Positions 9,555 through 18,411 of a DNA stretch of 64,000 nt are shown one piece after another (position 1 is the first letter of the stretch; the number at the start of each line of letters is the position of its first letter). This DNA is from an uncultured Draconibacterium sp. GTDB taxonomy: Bacteria; Bacteroidota; Bacteroidia; Bacteroidales; Prolixibacteraceae. The position numbers and the translations under genes are program-made. The stretch spans positions 4,157,501-4,221,500 of the forward strand of contig NZ_OY782038.1 of assembly GCF_963677575.1 (NCBI RefSeq), read 5' to 3'. A model generated the notes under the pieces. That model worked only from the letters and a program-made list of their open reading frames with translations. It did not search any database and was not told the DNA's origin.

Positions 9555-9593
9555 ACAAAAAAGGGAATTTCATCATTTCTGACAAAATTCCCG
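9555..9593 (-). terminator. Rho-independent terminator of tRNA-Phe
   Basis: On the minus strand GGGAATTT and AAATTCCC pair around a 14-base loop and are followed by a run of six T. Confidence 0.85.
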
Positions 9594-9599
9594 ATCATG

Positions 9600-9672
<73 letters not shown>

Positions 9673-9860
9673 GTTCTAAAGTTGGGCTTTAAGTAGCACC
9701 CCCTTTATTTTGGTGTTGCAAAAGTATACATTTTTTTAAAATCACAAAGTTCAACACAAAAAAAAGTAAAAAAAAAGCAATTTTTTCAGCTCACGGAATT
9801 GAGAGTGACTTTATGTGTCTGGTCTTTTTTATGTGCTTTTATTTGAAACTGAATTACTTG

Positions 9861-9927
9861 ACCTCCTTAATCCCCCGAGGGGGGAAAGTTCCTCCCCGCC
9901 AGCTGGCAGGAGGTTAGGAGGGGTGCC
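9861..9927. repeat. Dispersed palindromic intergenic repeat (CCTCCTTAATCCCCC type)
   Basis: Outer arms CCTCCTTAA and TTAGGAGG enclose a second inverted pair CCCCC-GA-GGGGGG and a GCCAGCTGGC palindrome. A related copy with TTAATCCCCCTTCGAAGG lies at 41392-41450 in this window, which marks it as a dispersed repeat family and not a one-off terminator. Confidence 0.6.
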
Positions 9928-10042
9928 TTAAAACCATAATTGTTGATTTGGAAATCTCACCAACCATCTATGTTTTCGATTTTACATAGAATCCTTCCAT
10001 GCGTTTTGTAAGCCGTATGAGTCTGCAATCCAATACTTTTTA

Positions 10043-10050
10043 TACTTTTG
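10043..10050 (+). promoter_or_regulatory. Promoter -7 element (TACTTTTG) for the M16 peptidase gene
   Basis: Exact match to the Bacteroidota -7 consensus TAnnTTTG, 20 bases before the ATG at 10071. The sequence TAAAGGA just before the start codon can serve as a ribosome-binding site. Confidence 0.6.
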
Positions 10051-10070
10051 CACGATTAGTTTAAAGGACA

Positions 10071-11300
10071 ATGGTTGATACTGATTATCTGATACATACA
10101 TTAAATAACGGCATTCGAATAATTCATCAGCAAACTGATTCGCCGGTGGGGCATCTGGGGGTTTTAATAAACGCCGGATCGCGCGACGAGAAGGAGGATG
10201 AACATGGGCTGGCACACTTTATCGAGCACTCGGTTTTTAAAGGCACAAAAAAGCGAAAGTCGTTTCATGTGCTTAGCCGTATCGAGGGGGTTGGAGGCGA
10301 GCTGAATGCTTACACCACAAAAGAAGAAACCGTGCTGTATGCTACTTTTTTAAGCGAGCATTACGATCGTACAGCCGAATTGCTGAGTGATATTCTTTTT
10401 AACAGCACCTACCCTGAAAAGGAGCTTAAGCTTGAAAAGGAGGTGGTGGTAGAGGAAATAAATTCGTATTACGATACACCGTCGGAATTGATTTTTGATG
10501 AATTTGAAGAGCAGGTTTTTGACGGTCATCCCATTGCCCGGAATATTTTAGGCACAAAAGAGAAGCTGCGTTCGTTTAACCGCGATATGATTTTCAATTT
10601 TATTGCCAATAACTACCATACTAATCAAATGGTGATCAGTTCGGTGGGTAATATCGATTTTACGGCTTTGCTAAAAATGCTGGAGAAGTATTTTGGCGCT
10701 GTGGAGCAACGATTGCGGCAGTCGACAAGAGAGCAGTTTGTGAATTACCAGCCACAATCAAAAACGGTAATAAAAGACACTTTTCAGGCACACTGCGTAA
10801 TGGGGAATGTGGCTTTCGATTTTAAAAACCCAAAGCGTATTGCCATGGTTTTGCTCAACAATGTGCTGGGCGGACAGGCGCTAAACTCGCGCTTAAACCT
10901 GGCCATGCGCGAACGTCGCGGAATGGCATACAATGTGGAGTCGGCGTACACGGCATATTCCGATACCGGTTTGTTTAACGTGTATTTCGGTACCGATAAA
11001 GAAAACCTGAACAAAGCGGTGGCATTGGTGCATAAAGAGTTTGATTTGCTGCGCGACAAAAGAATGGGAGCAGTTCAGTTAAGTCGTGCAAAAAAACAGT
11101 TGATTGGCCAGATTGCCATTTCAACCGAAAGCCGCGAAGATATGATGCTCACCATCGGGAAAAGTTTTATGCTGTTTGATAAGGTGGATCCGCTGCGTGT
11201 GATCTTCAAAAAAATTGAGGCCATTAGTGCCGAGGATATTCTTGAAGTGGCAAACATGGTGCTGGATAAAAACCAGATGAGTACGTTGATTTATAAATAA
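10071..11300 (+). CDS. M16-family (insulinase-type) zinc peptidase
   Basis: 409-aa processing-peptidase relative. The inverted zinc motif HFIEH is at residues 49-53, and the downstream acidic stretch EKEVVVEEINSYYDTPSE supplies the third zinc-ligand Glu. The C-terminal half has the M16 substrate-chamber domain with RLNLAMRERRGMAYNVES. No signal peptide is visible, so cytoplasmic. Such single-unit 45-kDa M16B proteins usually form dimers and degrade small peptides. It is followed 5 bases later by an O-methyltransferase gene, so the two are cotranscribed. Confidence 0.92.
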   Translation: MVDTDYLIHTLNNGIRIIHQQTDSPVGHLGVLINAGSRDEKEDEHGLAHFIEHSVFKGTKKRKSFHVLSRIEGVGGELNAYTTKEETVLYATFLSEHYDRTAELLSDILFNSTYPEKELKLEKEVVVEEINSYYDTPSELIFDEFEEQVFDGHPIARNILGTKEKLRSFNRDMIFNFIANNYHTNQMVISSVGNIDFTALLKMLEKYFGAVEQRLRQSTREQFVNYQPQSKTVIKDTFQAHCVMGNVAFDFKNPKRIAMVLLNNVLGGQALNSRLNLAMRERRGMAYNVESAYTAYSDTGLFNVYFGTDKENLNKAVALVHKEFDLLRDKRMGAVQLSRAKKQLIGQIAISTESREDMMLTIGKSFMLFDKVDPLRVIFKKIEAISAEDILEVANMVLDKNQMSTLIYK

Positions 11301-11305
11301 CAGGT

Positions 11306-11944
11306 ATGGACAGGCAAAAGGCATTGCATCAATATATTTTGGATCACATTGATGAGGAAGATCCGGTGTTAACGGAACTGGATCGTGAAACCAATCTGAA
11401 AGTATTGGGAGCCCGTATGATCTCGGGGCATTTGCAAGGGCAGGTGCTGACGATGCTGGCAAAAATGATCCGCCCGAAAACGATTCTCGAGCTGGGAACT
11501 TTTACCGGTTATTCGGCTATCTGCCTTGCAAAAGGTTTGCCTGAAGATGGCAAGCTGGTTACCATAGAGGTTGACGATGAACTGGAAATGCTGGCTGCTA
11601 AATATTTCGAAAAAGCAGGTGTCGCACATTTAATCGAGCAGAAAATCGGGGCTGCTACAGAACTGATCCCTTCGCTCGATCAATCATTCGACCTCGTTTT
11701 TATCGACGCCGATAAACGAGAATATGTGGAGTACTACCAGTTGCTAATCGATAAAATGCAGCCCGGTGCTTATCTTATTGCCGACAACACATTGTGGAGT
11801 GGTAAAGTGCTGGATAAACCCCGCCACGATGATCGGCAGACTATTGGTATTCTTGAATTCAACAAGCTGATTAAAAACGACGAGTGTGTAGAGAAAGTAA
11901 TTCTGCCGCTTCGCGATGGCATGACCGTTATTCGTAAGAAATAA
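11306..11944 (+). CDS. Class I SAM-dependent O-methyltransferase (CCoAMT/TrmR-like)
   Basis: 212-aa methyltransferase of the O-methyltransferase family 3. SAM-binding motif I is LELGTFTGYSAICLA, followed by acidic motif VTIEVDDEL, then LVFIDADKREYVEYY and the metal-site strings ADNTLWSGKV and DDRQT typical of the divalent-cation-dependent group. Relatives include caffeoyl-CoA methyltransferases and TrmR (tRNA wobble 5-methoxyuridine). In a bacterium without phenylpropanoid genes nearby, the tRNA role is plausible but not proven. Cytoplasmic, cotranscribed with the M16 peptidase. Confidence 0.88.
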   Translation: MDRQKALHQYILDHIDEEDPVLTELDRETNLKVLGARMISGHLQGQVLTMLAKMIRPKTILELGTFTGYSAICLAKGLPEDGKLVTIEVDDELEMLAAKYFEKAGVAHLIEQKIGAATELIPSLDQSFDLVFIDADKREYVEYYQLLIDKMQPGAYLIADNTLWSGKVLDKPRHDDRQTIGILEFNKLIKNDECVEKVILPLRDGMTVIRKK

Positions 11945-12106
11945 CTTTAACAATCCTAACCCATTGTAATTTTTGCCTGCCTCATGTCTACTCTTTGGGC
12001 TAAGTCGGCAGCGTAGAATCCGCCGGATAAGGCAATAAACTGATTTCTTAAGCCTGGTTGCTTATTTTAAAATTTCCGAAATAAGATATTGGCTCAATTC
12101 AATTCC

Positions 12107-13432
12107 TTAATTGGAATTAGTATTCCCCGAAGCCGCTTGTCCCTTTTTAGCTTTAAACCCCTGTTTCCGCTTTCTGTTCGGATTGTTATTTCTCCGTTTG
12201 TTTGGCCTTTTGTTTTTGTCGCCACCTTCCGAAGCGGTTTGTTTATTTTGCGGAGTATTGCTCTTATTTTCGAAATTCCGATCTCCCTTTTTGTTGGCTC
12301 CCCTGTTGTTGCGACGTTTTTTGTTGCGCGCAGGTTTTTTATTGTCGAAACGATCAAGGCTCTCGTCGAGGGTAACCTCCATTTTATTTTGCTCTTTTGG
12401 CTGAGCGCTGAAGGTCTGAACTTCGGGTTTAATGCCTCGTTTGTTTTTCTGAATAATATCGCGCACCTGTTTTAACGACAGGTTGAACGTAGTTCCCATG
12501 CTACCTTCTAATCCGTACCAGATTTCCTTTTTCAGGTAATCGGTTTTAAACGGTTTGGCAATTCCCGAATGCAATTCCAGATCAAGCAATTCTCTTGGGA
12601 ACTCGTTTCCTGCTTCGATGTAGGCATCAAGCTCATAAAGCAAACAACATTTTAGTTTTCCACAAGCACCGGCCATTTTTTGTGCCGATGGCGATAAACC
12701 TTGTTTTAGTGCCGCATCCGACGAGATACTTGAAAAATCGGTTCGCCAGCTTGAGCAACACAATTCGCGTCCGCATGAGCCAATTCCGCCAATTAAACCG
12801 GCTTCCTGACGGGCACCAATTTGTTTCATTTCCACTTTAATGCGAAACTCACGGGCATATACTTTAATCAGTTCTCTGAAATCTACACGACCTTCGGCCA
12901 GGTAATAAAAAATCGCTTTTTTGTTGTCACCTCTAAATTCAACATCGCCAATTTTCATGTCCAGTCCCAGCTCTAATGCTGCCTGGCGAGCTCTTATCAT
13001 TGTAGCTTTTTCGCGGCTGCGTGCTTCATTCAGTTTCTGAATATCAGCATCCGAAGCCTTGCGGTAAACCACATTCAGGTTGTAACGCGACGGATTTTTT
13101 ATCCGCAGCTTAAATTGTTTTTCGGCCAGGTAACCGGTTAGGGTTACTTCACCAACATCGTGCCCCGGCGAGGTGGCAACAACAATTCGGTCTCCACGTT
13201 TTAACGGGAGATTTTCAACATTTTTATAGTATTCTTTGCGGGTTGATTTAAACTTAACTTCAACAATATCTGATTTATCGGTGGTGTCTGGCAAATCACT
13301 CAGCCAGTCGTATCCTTGTGCTATGCTACTTGTTGAATTATTGAACGAACATCCATTACAACTCATATAATCCTCTCTGCTTTCTGTCTGAGGTGTGACC
13401 TTTTTTATCTCAGTTTTACGAGATTGGTTCAC
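12107..13432 (-). CDS. ricT: RicT/YaaT-like PSP1-domain protein with long basic tail
   Basis: Homologue of the Ric complex subunit RicT (YaaT), a PSP1-domain protein that in Bacillus binds RicA/RicF and iron-sulfur clusters and affects RNase Y maturation. Diagnostic strings are MSCNGCSFNN, VVATSPGHDVGEV, GDNKKAIFYYLAEGRVDFRE, SCGRELCCSSW, SAQKMAGACGKLKCC and LLYELDAY, including the conserved Cys clusters. A 120-residue C-terminal tail is very rich in Lys, Arg and Asn (KPARNKKRRNNRGANKK and similar). The ATG at 13432 gives 441 aa; the ATG 22 codons later (MSCNGC) is a possible alternative start. Cytoplasmic; partner genes are not in the window. Confidence 0.85.
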   Translation of the reverse strand: MNQSRKTEIKKVTPQTESREDYMSCNGCSFNNSTSSIAQGYDWLSDLPDTTDKSDIVEVKFKSTRKEYYKNVENLPLKRGDRIVVATSPGHDVGEVTLTGYLAEKQFKLRIKNPSRYNLNVVYRKASDADIQKLNEARSREKATMIRARQAALELGLDMKIGDVEFRGDNKKAIFYYLAEGRVDFRELIKVYAREFRIKVEMKQIGARQEAGLIGGIGSCGRELCCSSWRTDFSSISSDAALKQGLSPSAQKMAGACGKLKCCLLYELDAYIEAGNEFPRELLDLELHSGIAKPFKTDYLKKEIWYGLEGSMGTTFNLSLKQVRDIIQKNKRGIKPEVQTFSAQPKEQNKMEVTLDESLDRFDNKKPARNKKRRNNRGANKKGDRNFENKSNTPQNKQTASEGGDKNKRPNKRRNNNPNRKRKQGFKAKKGQAASGNTNSN

Positions 13433-13580
13433 ACCCTAATTAAATAATTCCATGCAAAGATTGGAAAAAGAATTGAATTTTCTAATCTGGAACAAGTCTA
13501 AATTAAAATATTGTATTTTATTTATGCCGGAAATGAGCTTTTTTGTTCCTTTATTGAAAATTAATAAGGCAGAAACATTC

Positions 13581-14765
13581 ATGAATTTCTTAAAGCGACT
13601 TTTAGTTGTAGCATTTGTAGTCCTCGCGTTCGAAGGGCTGGCTTTTCAACTGTCAGACAGGGCAACGGTTAGTATCATTACCTGCAGTCCGGGAAATGAG
13701 GCATATTCGGTTTATGGTCATTCGGCCATTCGCGTAAAAGATCCGCTGTTGAACTACGACGTGGCTTTTAATTACGGAATTTTCGATTTTAGCAGTCCCA
13801 ACTTTTTATACCGTTTTTGTGCCGGACAAACTGATTACTTGCTTGGTGCGTTTCGTTTTGATACTTTTTTGAATGAATACCGACACGATAAACGTAGTGT
13901 TTTTGAGCAGGAACTCAACCTGACAGCGCAGGAAAAACAAGCAATAGTTGATTTTTTAGTCTGGAATGCCCAGCCCGAAAACAGGGTTTATCGTTATAAT
14001 TTTTTCTTTGATAATTGTGCCACGCGGGTGCGCGATGTAATTGCTGATAACGTAAATGGTGGCATAACATACACCGACAGTGCCAGTCATAAAACCTTAC
14101 GAACGCTGATAAAAGATTGTCACAAAAAAATAAGATGGCTGAACTTTGGTATCGATTTTTTGGTAGCGGCTGAATCCGATCGTGAGGCAACGCTGGAAGA
14201 GGAAATGTTTTTGCCCGATTACGTAATGCAACATTTTTCAACGGCCAAAAGAAATGATAACGGGCAGAATATTGCTCAGCCGGTTCAGGTGCTTTATCAG
14301 GCACCTGAACAAACTCAAAAGCTTATCTGGATTTGGGGACCGCTGGTTGTATTTTTATTGTTGCTGCTGGTAGTAGCTTACTTCACCTGTAAACAGTATA
14401 AGAACAGAGAAATGAAGCCCGCGCTTGATATTATTCTTTACGGCATAAACGGACTTGGTGGTTTATTGCTTACCTGGTTTACCATTTATTCAGAACATCC
14501 GGCAATGAGCCCGAATTATAACCTGATGTGGCTGGTGCCGGTGAGTTTGCTGTTCGCAATTGTTTGGTTAAGAAAAAAGTGGCGTTCGGCGGTGCGTTAT
14601 TATCACCTTGTTTTTGCTGTGTGGATGATCTTGTTTTTTGTTTCGGCGCCCTTTATGCCACAAAAATTTCATCCGGTGTTTTTCATCATGGCAGCCACGT
14701 TTTTTATTCGCGCTTTAGCACATTCCCTGCTAATTCTGAAATCATTAAAAGTGGCTCGCAAATAA
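13581..14765 (+). CDS. DUF4105 (Lnb-like N-terminal) membrane protein
   Basis: 394 aa from the ATG at 13581, chosen because it starts a clean signal peptide (MNFLKRLLVVAFVVLAFEGLAFQ); an upstream in-frame ATG at 13452 would add a non-signal extension. The DUF4105 part (about residues 25-165) contains SPGNEAYSVYGHSAIRVKD, FNYGIFDFSSPNFLYRF and YRYNFFFDNCATRVRD, with His and Cys residues typical of NlpC/P60-like or Lnb-type hydrolases. The C-terminal half (about 285-390) has five predicted membrane helices. Likely acts in the periplasm on a lipid or peptide substrate; specific activity unknown. Confidence 0.8.
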   Translation: MNFLKRLLVVAFVVLAFEGLAFQLSDRATVSIITCSPGNEAYSVYGHSAIRVKDPLLNYDVAFNYGIFDFSSPNFLYRFCAGQTDYLLGAFRFDTFLNEYRHDKRSVFEQELNLTAQEKQAIVDFLVWNAQPENRVYRYNFFFDNCATRVRDVIADNVNGGITYTDSASHKTLRTLIKDCHKKIRWLNFGIDFLVAAESDREATLEEEMFLPDYVMQHFSTAKRNDNGQNIAQPVQVLYQAPEQTQKLIWIWGPLVVFLLLLLVVAYFTCKQYKNREMKPALDIILYGINGLGGLLLTWFTIYSEHPAMSPNYNLMWLVPVSLLFAIVWLRKKWRSAVRYYHLVFAVWMILFFVSAPFMPQKFHPVFFIMAATFFIRALAHSLLILKSLKVARK

Positions 14766-14808
14766 TCTGGGCTGACTCTTCGAAATTGATTTTGGCAAAA
14801 TAGTATCC

Positions 14809-14951
14809 TTTGCACCGTCTTTTAAGGCGGTGATATTTTATTTGGTAGTCTAGCCCGATTTTTCAGGATTTTTGTAAATTTTATTCTACAAAAATCCTGA
14901 AAAATCTTTACTGCCTCTGCTTCATAACACCGCTCTAAAGAACGGTGCAAA
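14809..14951. repeat. Nested long inverted repeat (about 143 bp hairpin)
   Basis: Outer arms 14809-14832 and 14928-14951 pair (TTTGCACCGT at each end, near-complete complement over 24 bases). An inner perfect 20-bp stem lies at 14857-14876 and 14887-14906 around a 10-base loop. Between them GGTAGT (14843-14848) can pair with ACTGCC (14910-14915). It could be a miniature mobile element, a strong bidirectional terminator or a structured RNA. It is placed between the DUF4105 gene and mutS. Confidence 0.8.
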
Positions 14952-15177
14952 AATGAATACTGCAACTTCATTTGATGTTAATCATGTAATCTAATTTCTT
15001 TTATCGCAGTAACTTTTGCTCCCGACGCTGCGGTCGGGATTTCGATCAGCATAGCTGCTCTCAACATTTTTCCTTTCAACTTTTGCCTTGGTGCAATCCG
15101 ATATTGTTGAAAAGTTTGGATGAACAATTAAGTGATGGATTTCTTCCATGAATTGAAACAATTATCTTTGCTCCACT
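14952..15177. other. Intergenic region upstream of mutS
   Basis: About 225 bases without a gene, running from the end of the nested inverted repeat to the mutS start. The only signal seen is the TATCTTTG element at 15163-15170. Confidence 0.5.
15163..15170 (+). promoter_or_regulatory. Promoter -7 element (TATCTTTG) abutting mutS
   Basis: Exact TAnnTTTG match ending 7 bases before the mutS ATG at 15178. If used, transcription starts at or within a few bases of the start codon, giving a very short or absent leader. Confidence 0.55.
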
Positions 15178-17799
15178 ATGGCAAAAAGTGAAAAAAAATA
15201 TGTTGAAACTCCACTGATGAAACAGTATTATACCATCAAGGATAAACATCCTGATGCGGTTTTGCTTTTTCGGGTGGGTGATTTTTATGAAACATTTGGA
15301 GAGGATGCCATAAAAGCGGCAGAAATTCTGGGGATAACATTAACACGTCGGGCAAATGGTTCTGCCAGTTATGTGGAGTTGGCAGGTTTCCCGCATCATG
15401 CATTAGATACCTATTTACCTAAATTGGTGCGGGCCGGACAGCGGGTTGCGATTTGTGAGCAGCTGGAAGATCCAAAAATGACCAAGAAAATCGTAAAACG
15501 CGGGATTACCGAGTTGGTAACGCCGGGTGTTTCTATCAACGATAATATTCTTGAAAACCGCGAAAACAACTTCCTCGCATCGGTTCATTTCGATAAAAAG
15601 CGGGCAGGGATTGCCTTTCTTGATATCTCGACCGGTGAGTTTCTGTCTGCAGAAGGAAGTTTTGAATACATCGATAAGTTGTTGAATTCGTTTCAGCCGA
15701 AGGAAGTGTTGTTTCAACGTGGAAGAGGCAAAGAATTCAACGAACTTTTCGGAACAAAATTTTACACTTTTAACCTGGAAGATTGGGTGTACACGGACGA
15801 TGCTGCCAACGACCGGTTAACAAGGCATTTTGAAACCAGTTCCTTAAAAGGTTTTGGTGTGCATAACATGCAGCTGGGCATTATTGCTGCCGGAGCGATT
15901 CTGCATTATCTCGATATTACGCAACACCAGAAACTAAGTCATATTTCAGGCTTAAGCCGGATTGAGGAGGAGCACTATGTTTGGCTCGACCGTTTTACCA
16001 TTCGTAACCTTGAGTTGTTTGCACCTATTCAGGAGAGTGGGAAAGCATTAATTAATGTTATCGACAAAACCATTACGCCAATGGGGGCGCGTTTGCTAAA
16101 ACGATGGATGGCACTGCCTTTAAAAGATATCGATCCGATAAACGAGCGTTTGGAAGTCGTGGAGTTGTTTCTGAAAGATCCGGATACCAAAGAAAACCTG
16201 GAAGAACACCTTCGTCAGATGGGCGATTTGGAACGACTGATCTCAAAAGTTGCAGTCGGACGAATCAATCCGCGCGAAGTAATGCAGGTAAAAAATGCGT
16301 TGAACGCAATTGTGCGAATAAAAGCTGCTTGCGCTGATGTTGAGAATACGGCTTTAAATCGTTTTGCCGAGCAATTAAATCCCTGCGATTTGATTCGGGA
16401 GCGCATTGAAAAACAGATTGTTGCTGATCCGCCAACAGCGGTTAACAAAGGGAAAGTAATTGCAGAAGGTGTTTCGGAGGAGCTGGATGATTTGCGGAAA
16501 ATCGCTTATTCAGGAAAAGATTACCTGGCACAAATTCAAAAACGCGAAAGTGAAAAACATGGCATCCCGTCGCTGAAGATCAGTTTTAATAATGTTTTTG
16601 GTTACTACATCGAGGTGCGAAACACACACAAAGATAAAGTGCCGGCTGAATGGATTCGCAAACAAACGCTGGTAAGTGCTGAGCGTTATATTACGGAAGA
16701 ACTAAAAGAATACGAACAGAAAATTCTTGGCGCTGAAGAGAAAATTCAGGTGCTGGAAGGCAGGCTTTTTAGCGAGCTGATTTTTGCGCTGTCGGAATAC
16801 ATTTCTGCCATTCAGCTTAACTCACATATTCTGGCTCAAATCGATAGCTTACTGTCGTATGCAACATGTGCTACCACTTATAAATATTTCCGTCCTGAAG
16901 TTAACGATGCTACCACAATTGAGATCAAAGAGGGGCGGCATCCGGTTATCGAGCACCAGTTACCAATTGGTGAATCGTACATTGCTAACGACGTGAAACT
17001 GGATCAGGAAGATCAGCAGATAATTATTATTACCGGACCGAACATGGCAGGTAAATCGGCGTTGTTGCGTCAAACAGCATTGATTGTACTGATGGCACAA
17101 ATGGGATCGTTTGTTCCGGCTGAAGTAGCAAAGATAGGTTTTGTAGATAAAATATTCACCCGTGTTGGAGCATCGGATAATATTTCGCTGGGCGAATCAA
17201 CTTTTATGGTGGAGATGAACGAAGCAGCCAGTATACTGAACAATGTTTCCGACCGCAGCCTGATTCTTTTCGATGAGCTGGGGCGCGGAACATCAACCTA
17301 CGACGGTATTTCCATTGCCTGGTCGATTGTTGAGCATTTGCACGAGCATGCTTACGCCAAAGCAAAAACGCTGTTTGCCACCCACTATCACGAGCTCAAT
17401 GAAATGGAAAGCGCTTTCCCGAGGGTGAAAAACTTTAACGTTTCTATAAAAGAAGTGGGTAACAAGGTTATCTTCTTACGAAAGTTGATTCGCGGCGGAA
17501 GTAACCACAGTTTTGGTATCCATGTGGCCGGTATGGCGGGTATGCCAAAATCGGTTATTCAACGTGCCGAGCAGATATTATCGAAGCTGGAAGGTGGGAA
17601 AGAAAAGGAAAGTTTAAGTAAACCTTTAGAGGAGATTGGTGAAAACCGAGAAGGTATGCAGTTGAGCTTTTTTCAGTTGGATGATCCTGTGCTAAAGCAA
17701 ATTAGAGATGAGATTGCCGGGCTCGACGTGAATAATCTTACGCCAATTGAAGCCTTGAATAAGCTAAATGAAATAAAGAAATTGACAGGAATTTCTTAA
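15178..17799 (+). CDS. mutS: DNA mismatch repair protein MutS
   Basis: Mismatch-recognition ATPase of methyl-independent mismatch repair. 873 aa, the normal length. N-terminal mismatch-binding domain has ETPLMKQYYTIKDKHPDAVLLFRVGDFYETFGEDA with the Phe-x-Glu mismatch wedge (FYE). Core and clamp domains follow. The ATPase has Walker A GPNMAGKS at 620-627, Walker B LILFDELGRGTSTYDG and the LFATHYHEL switch. The short C-terminal tail (LNKLNEIKKLTGIS) is usual. Single-gene unit with its own promoter element. Confidence 0.98.
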   Translation: MAKSEKKYVETPLMKQYYTIKDKHPDAVLLFRVGDFYETFGEDAIKAAEILGITLTRRANGSASYVELAGFPHHALDTYLPKLVRAGQRVAICEQLEDPKMTKKIVKRGITELVTPGVSINDNILENRENNFLASVHFDKKRAGIAFLDISTGEFLSAEGSFEYIDKLLNSFQPKEVLFQRGRGKEFNELFGTKFYTFNLEDWVYTDDAANDRLTRHFETSSLKGFGVHNMQLGIIAAGAILHYLDITQHQKLSHISGLSRIEEEHYVWLDRFTIRNLELFAPIQESGKALINVIDKTITPMGARLLKRWMALPLKDIDPINERLEVVELFLKDPDTKENLEEHLRQMGDLERLISKVAVGRINPREVMQVKNALNAIVRIKAACADVENTALNRFAEQLNPCDLIRERIEKQIVADPPTAVNKGKVIAEGVSEELDDLRKIAYSGKDYLAQIQKRESEKHGIPSLKISFNNVFGYYIEVRNTHKDKVPAEWIRKQTLVSAERYITEELKEYEQKILGAEEKIQVLEGRLFSELIFALSEYISAIQLNSHILAQIDSLLSYATCATTYKYFRPEVNDATTIEIKEGRHPVIEHQLPIGESYIANDVKLDQEDQQIIIITGPNMAGKSALLRQTALIVLMAQMGSFVPAEVAKIGFVDKIFTRVGASDNISLGESTFMVEMNEAASILNNVSDRSLILFDELGRGTSTYDGISIAWSIVEHLHEHAYAKAKTLFATHYHELNEMESAFPRVKNFNVSIKEVGNKVIFLRKLIRGGSNHSFGIHVAGMAGMPKSVIQRAEQILSKLEGGKEKESLSKPLEEIGENREGMQLSFFQLDDPVLKQIRDEIAGLDVNNLTPIEALNKLNEIKKLTGIS

Positions 17800-17814
17800 A
17801 CGATTCCAATAATT

Positions 17815-17845
17815 TTTGCCAGATAAAAAAATAGCAATATATTTG
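17815..17845 (+). promoter_or_regulatory. Promoter of the tRNA Gly-Leu-Gly cluster
   Basis: TTTG at 17815-17818, a 19-base spacer and TATATTTG at 17838-17845: both boxes of the Bacteroidota consensus with ideal spacing. The first tRNA begins 34 bases downstream. Confidence 0.85.
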
Positions 17846-17879
17846 CATCGCTTTTAAAAAAGCACGTTCATTAAAATAC

Positions 17880-17952
<73 letters not shown>

Positions 17953-17974
17953 CATTCACGATAATCCAAAGGAT

Positions 17975-18059
17975 GCCCGGGTGGTGGAATTGGTAGACAC
18001 GTTGGACTTAAAATCCAATGATCATTATGATCGTGCGGGTTCAAGTCCCGCCTCGGGTA
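17975..18059 (+). tRNA. tRNA-Leu (TAA)
   Basis: Class II tRNA of 85 nt. Acceptor GCCCGGG pairs with CTCGGGT with G-T pairs. Anticodon arm TTGGA-CTTAAAA-TCCAA gives TAA. Long variable arm TGATCATTATGATCG. T arm GCGGGTTCAAGTCCCGC. CCA follows directly at 18060-18062. Confidence 0.96.
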
Positions 18060-18068
18060 CCATTTTTT

Positions 18069-18141
<73 letters not shown>

Positions 18142-18148
18142 CTTTTAT

Positions 18149-18178
18149 AGGCTTCACATTTTTGTGAGGCCTTTTTTA
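18149..18178 (+). terminator. Terminator of the tRNA cluster
   Basis: Eight-base stem GGCTTCAC / GTGAGGCC with a 6-base loop, then TTTTTT, 8 bases after the last tRNA. Confidence 0.9.
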
Positions 18179-18411
18179 TTCCCGTCAAACTGGCACCTGC
18201 GCTCATGTTTATTTTGATTACATCTATATTTCCCACATTCAGCTATCTACTTGCAAAGAGCAAACTACTAATCTTGAAACTCACTAAATGTGAGATGAAC
18301 CAAGTTTATTTTTAGATGAATATGTGATGTAAAACATGATATGCAAACTAGGCAGGGCATGATTATTGTAAATAGGAAAACTGCTTGCTATTAACAATAA
18401 TTATTCAAATC

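Larger units (their letters stand above)
9673..10070. other. Intergenic region between tRNA-Phe and the M16 peptidase gene
   Basis: About 400 bases without a gene. It holds the probable tRNA-Phe promoter near 9719-9750 (minus strand TACTTTTTG, one base longer than the TAnnTTTG consensus), a C/G-rich inverted repeat at 9861-9927, and a TACTTTTG promoter element for the M16 gene at 10043-10050. Confidence 0.6.

Noticed and set aside
9861..9927. Terminator of tRNA-Phe or of an upstream gene
   Set aside because: The repeat has no T tract, is far from any gene end and has a relative elsewhere in the window; it looks like a dispersed repeat.
12089..12475. Plus-strand 128-codon frame rich in Phe/Leu/Ser over the RicT tail
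   Set aside because: It is the antisense shadow of the Lys/Asn/Arg-rich RicT tail; no start signal or conserved sequence supports it.
18210..18411. Promoter or small gene between the tRNA cluster and the FISUMP gene
   Set aside because: No TAnnTTTG box and no conserved frame; a TATATTTC near 18223 deviates from consensus in the final base.
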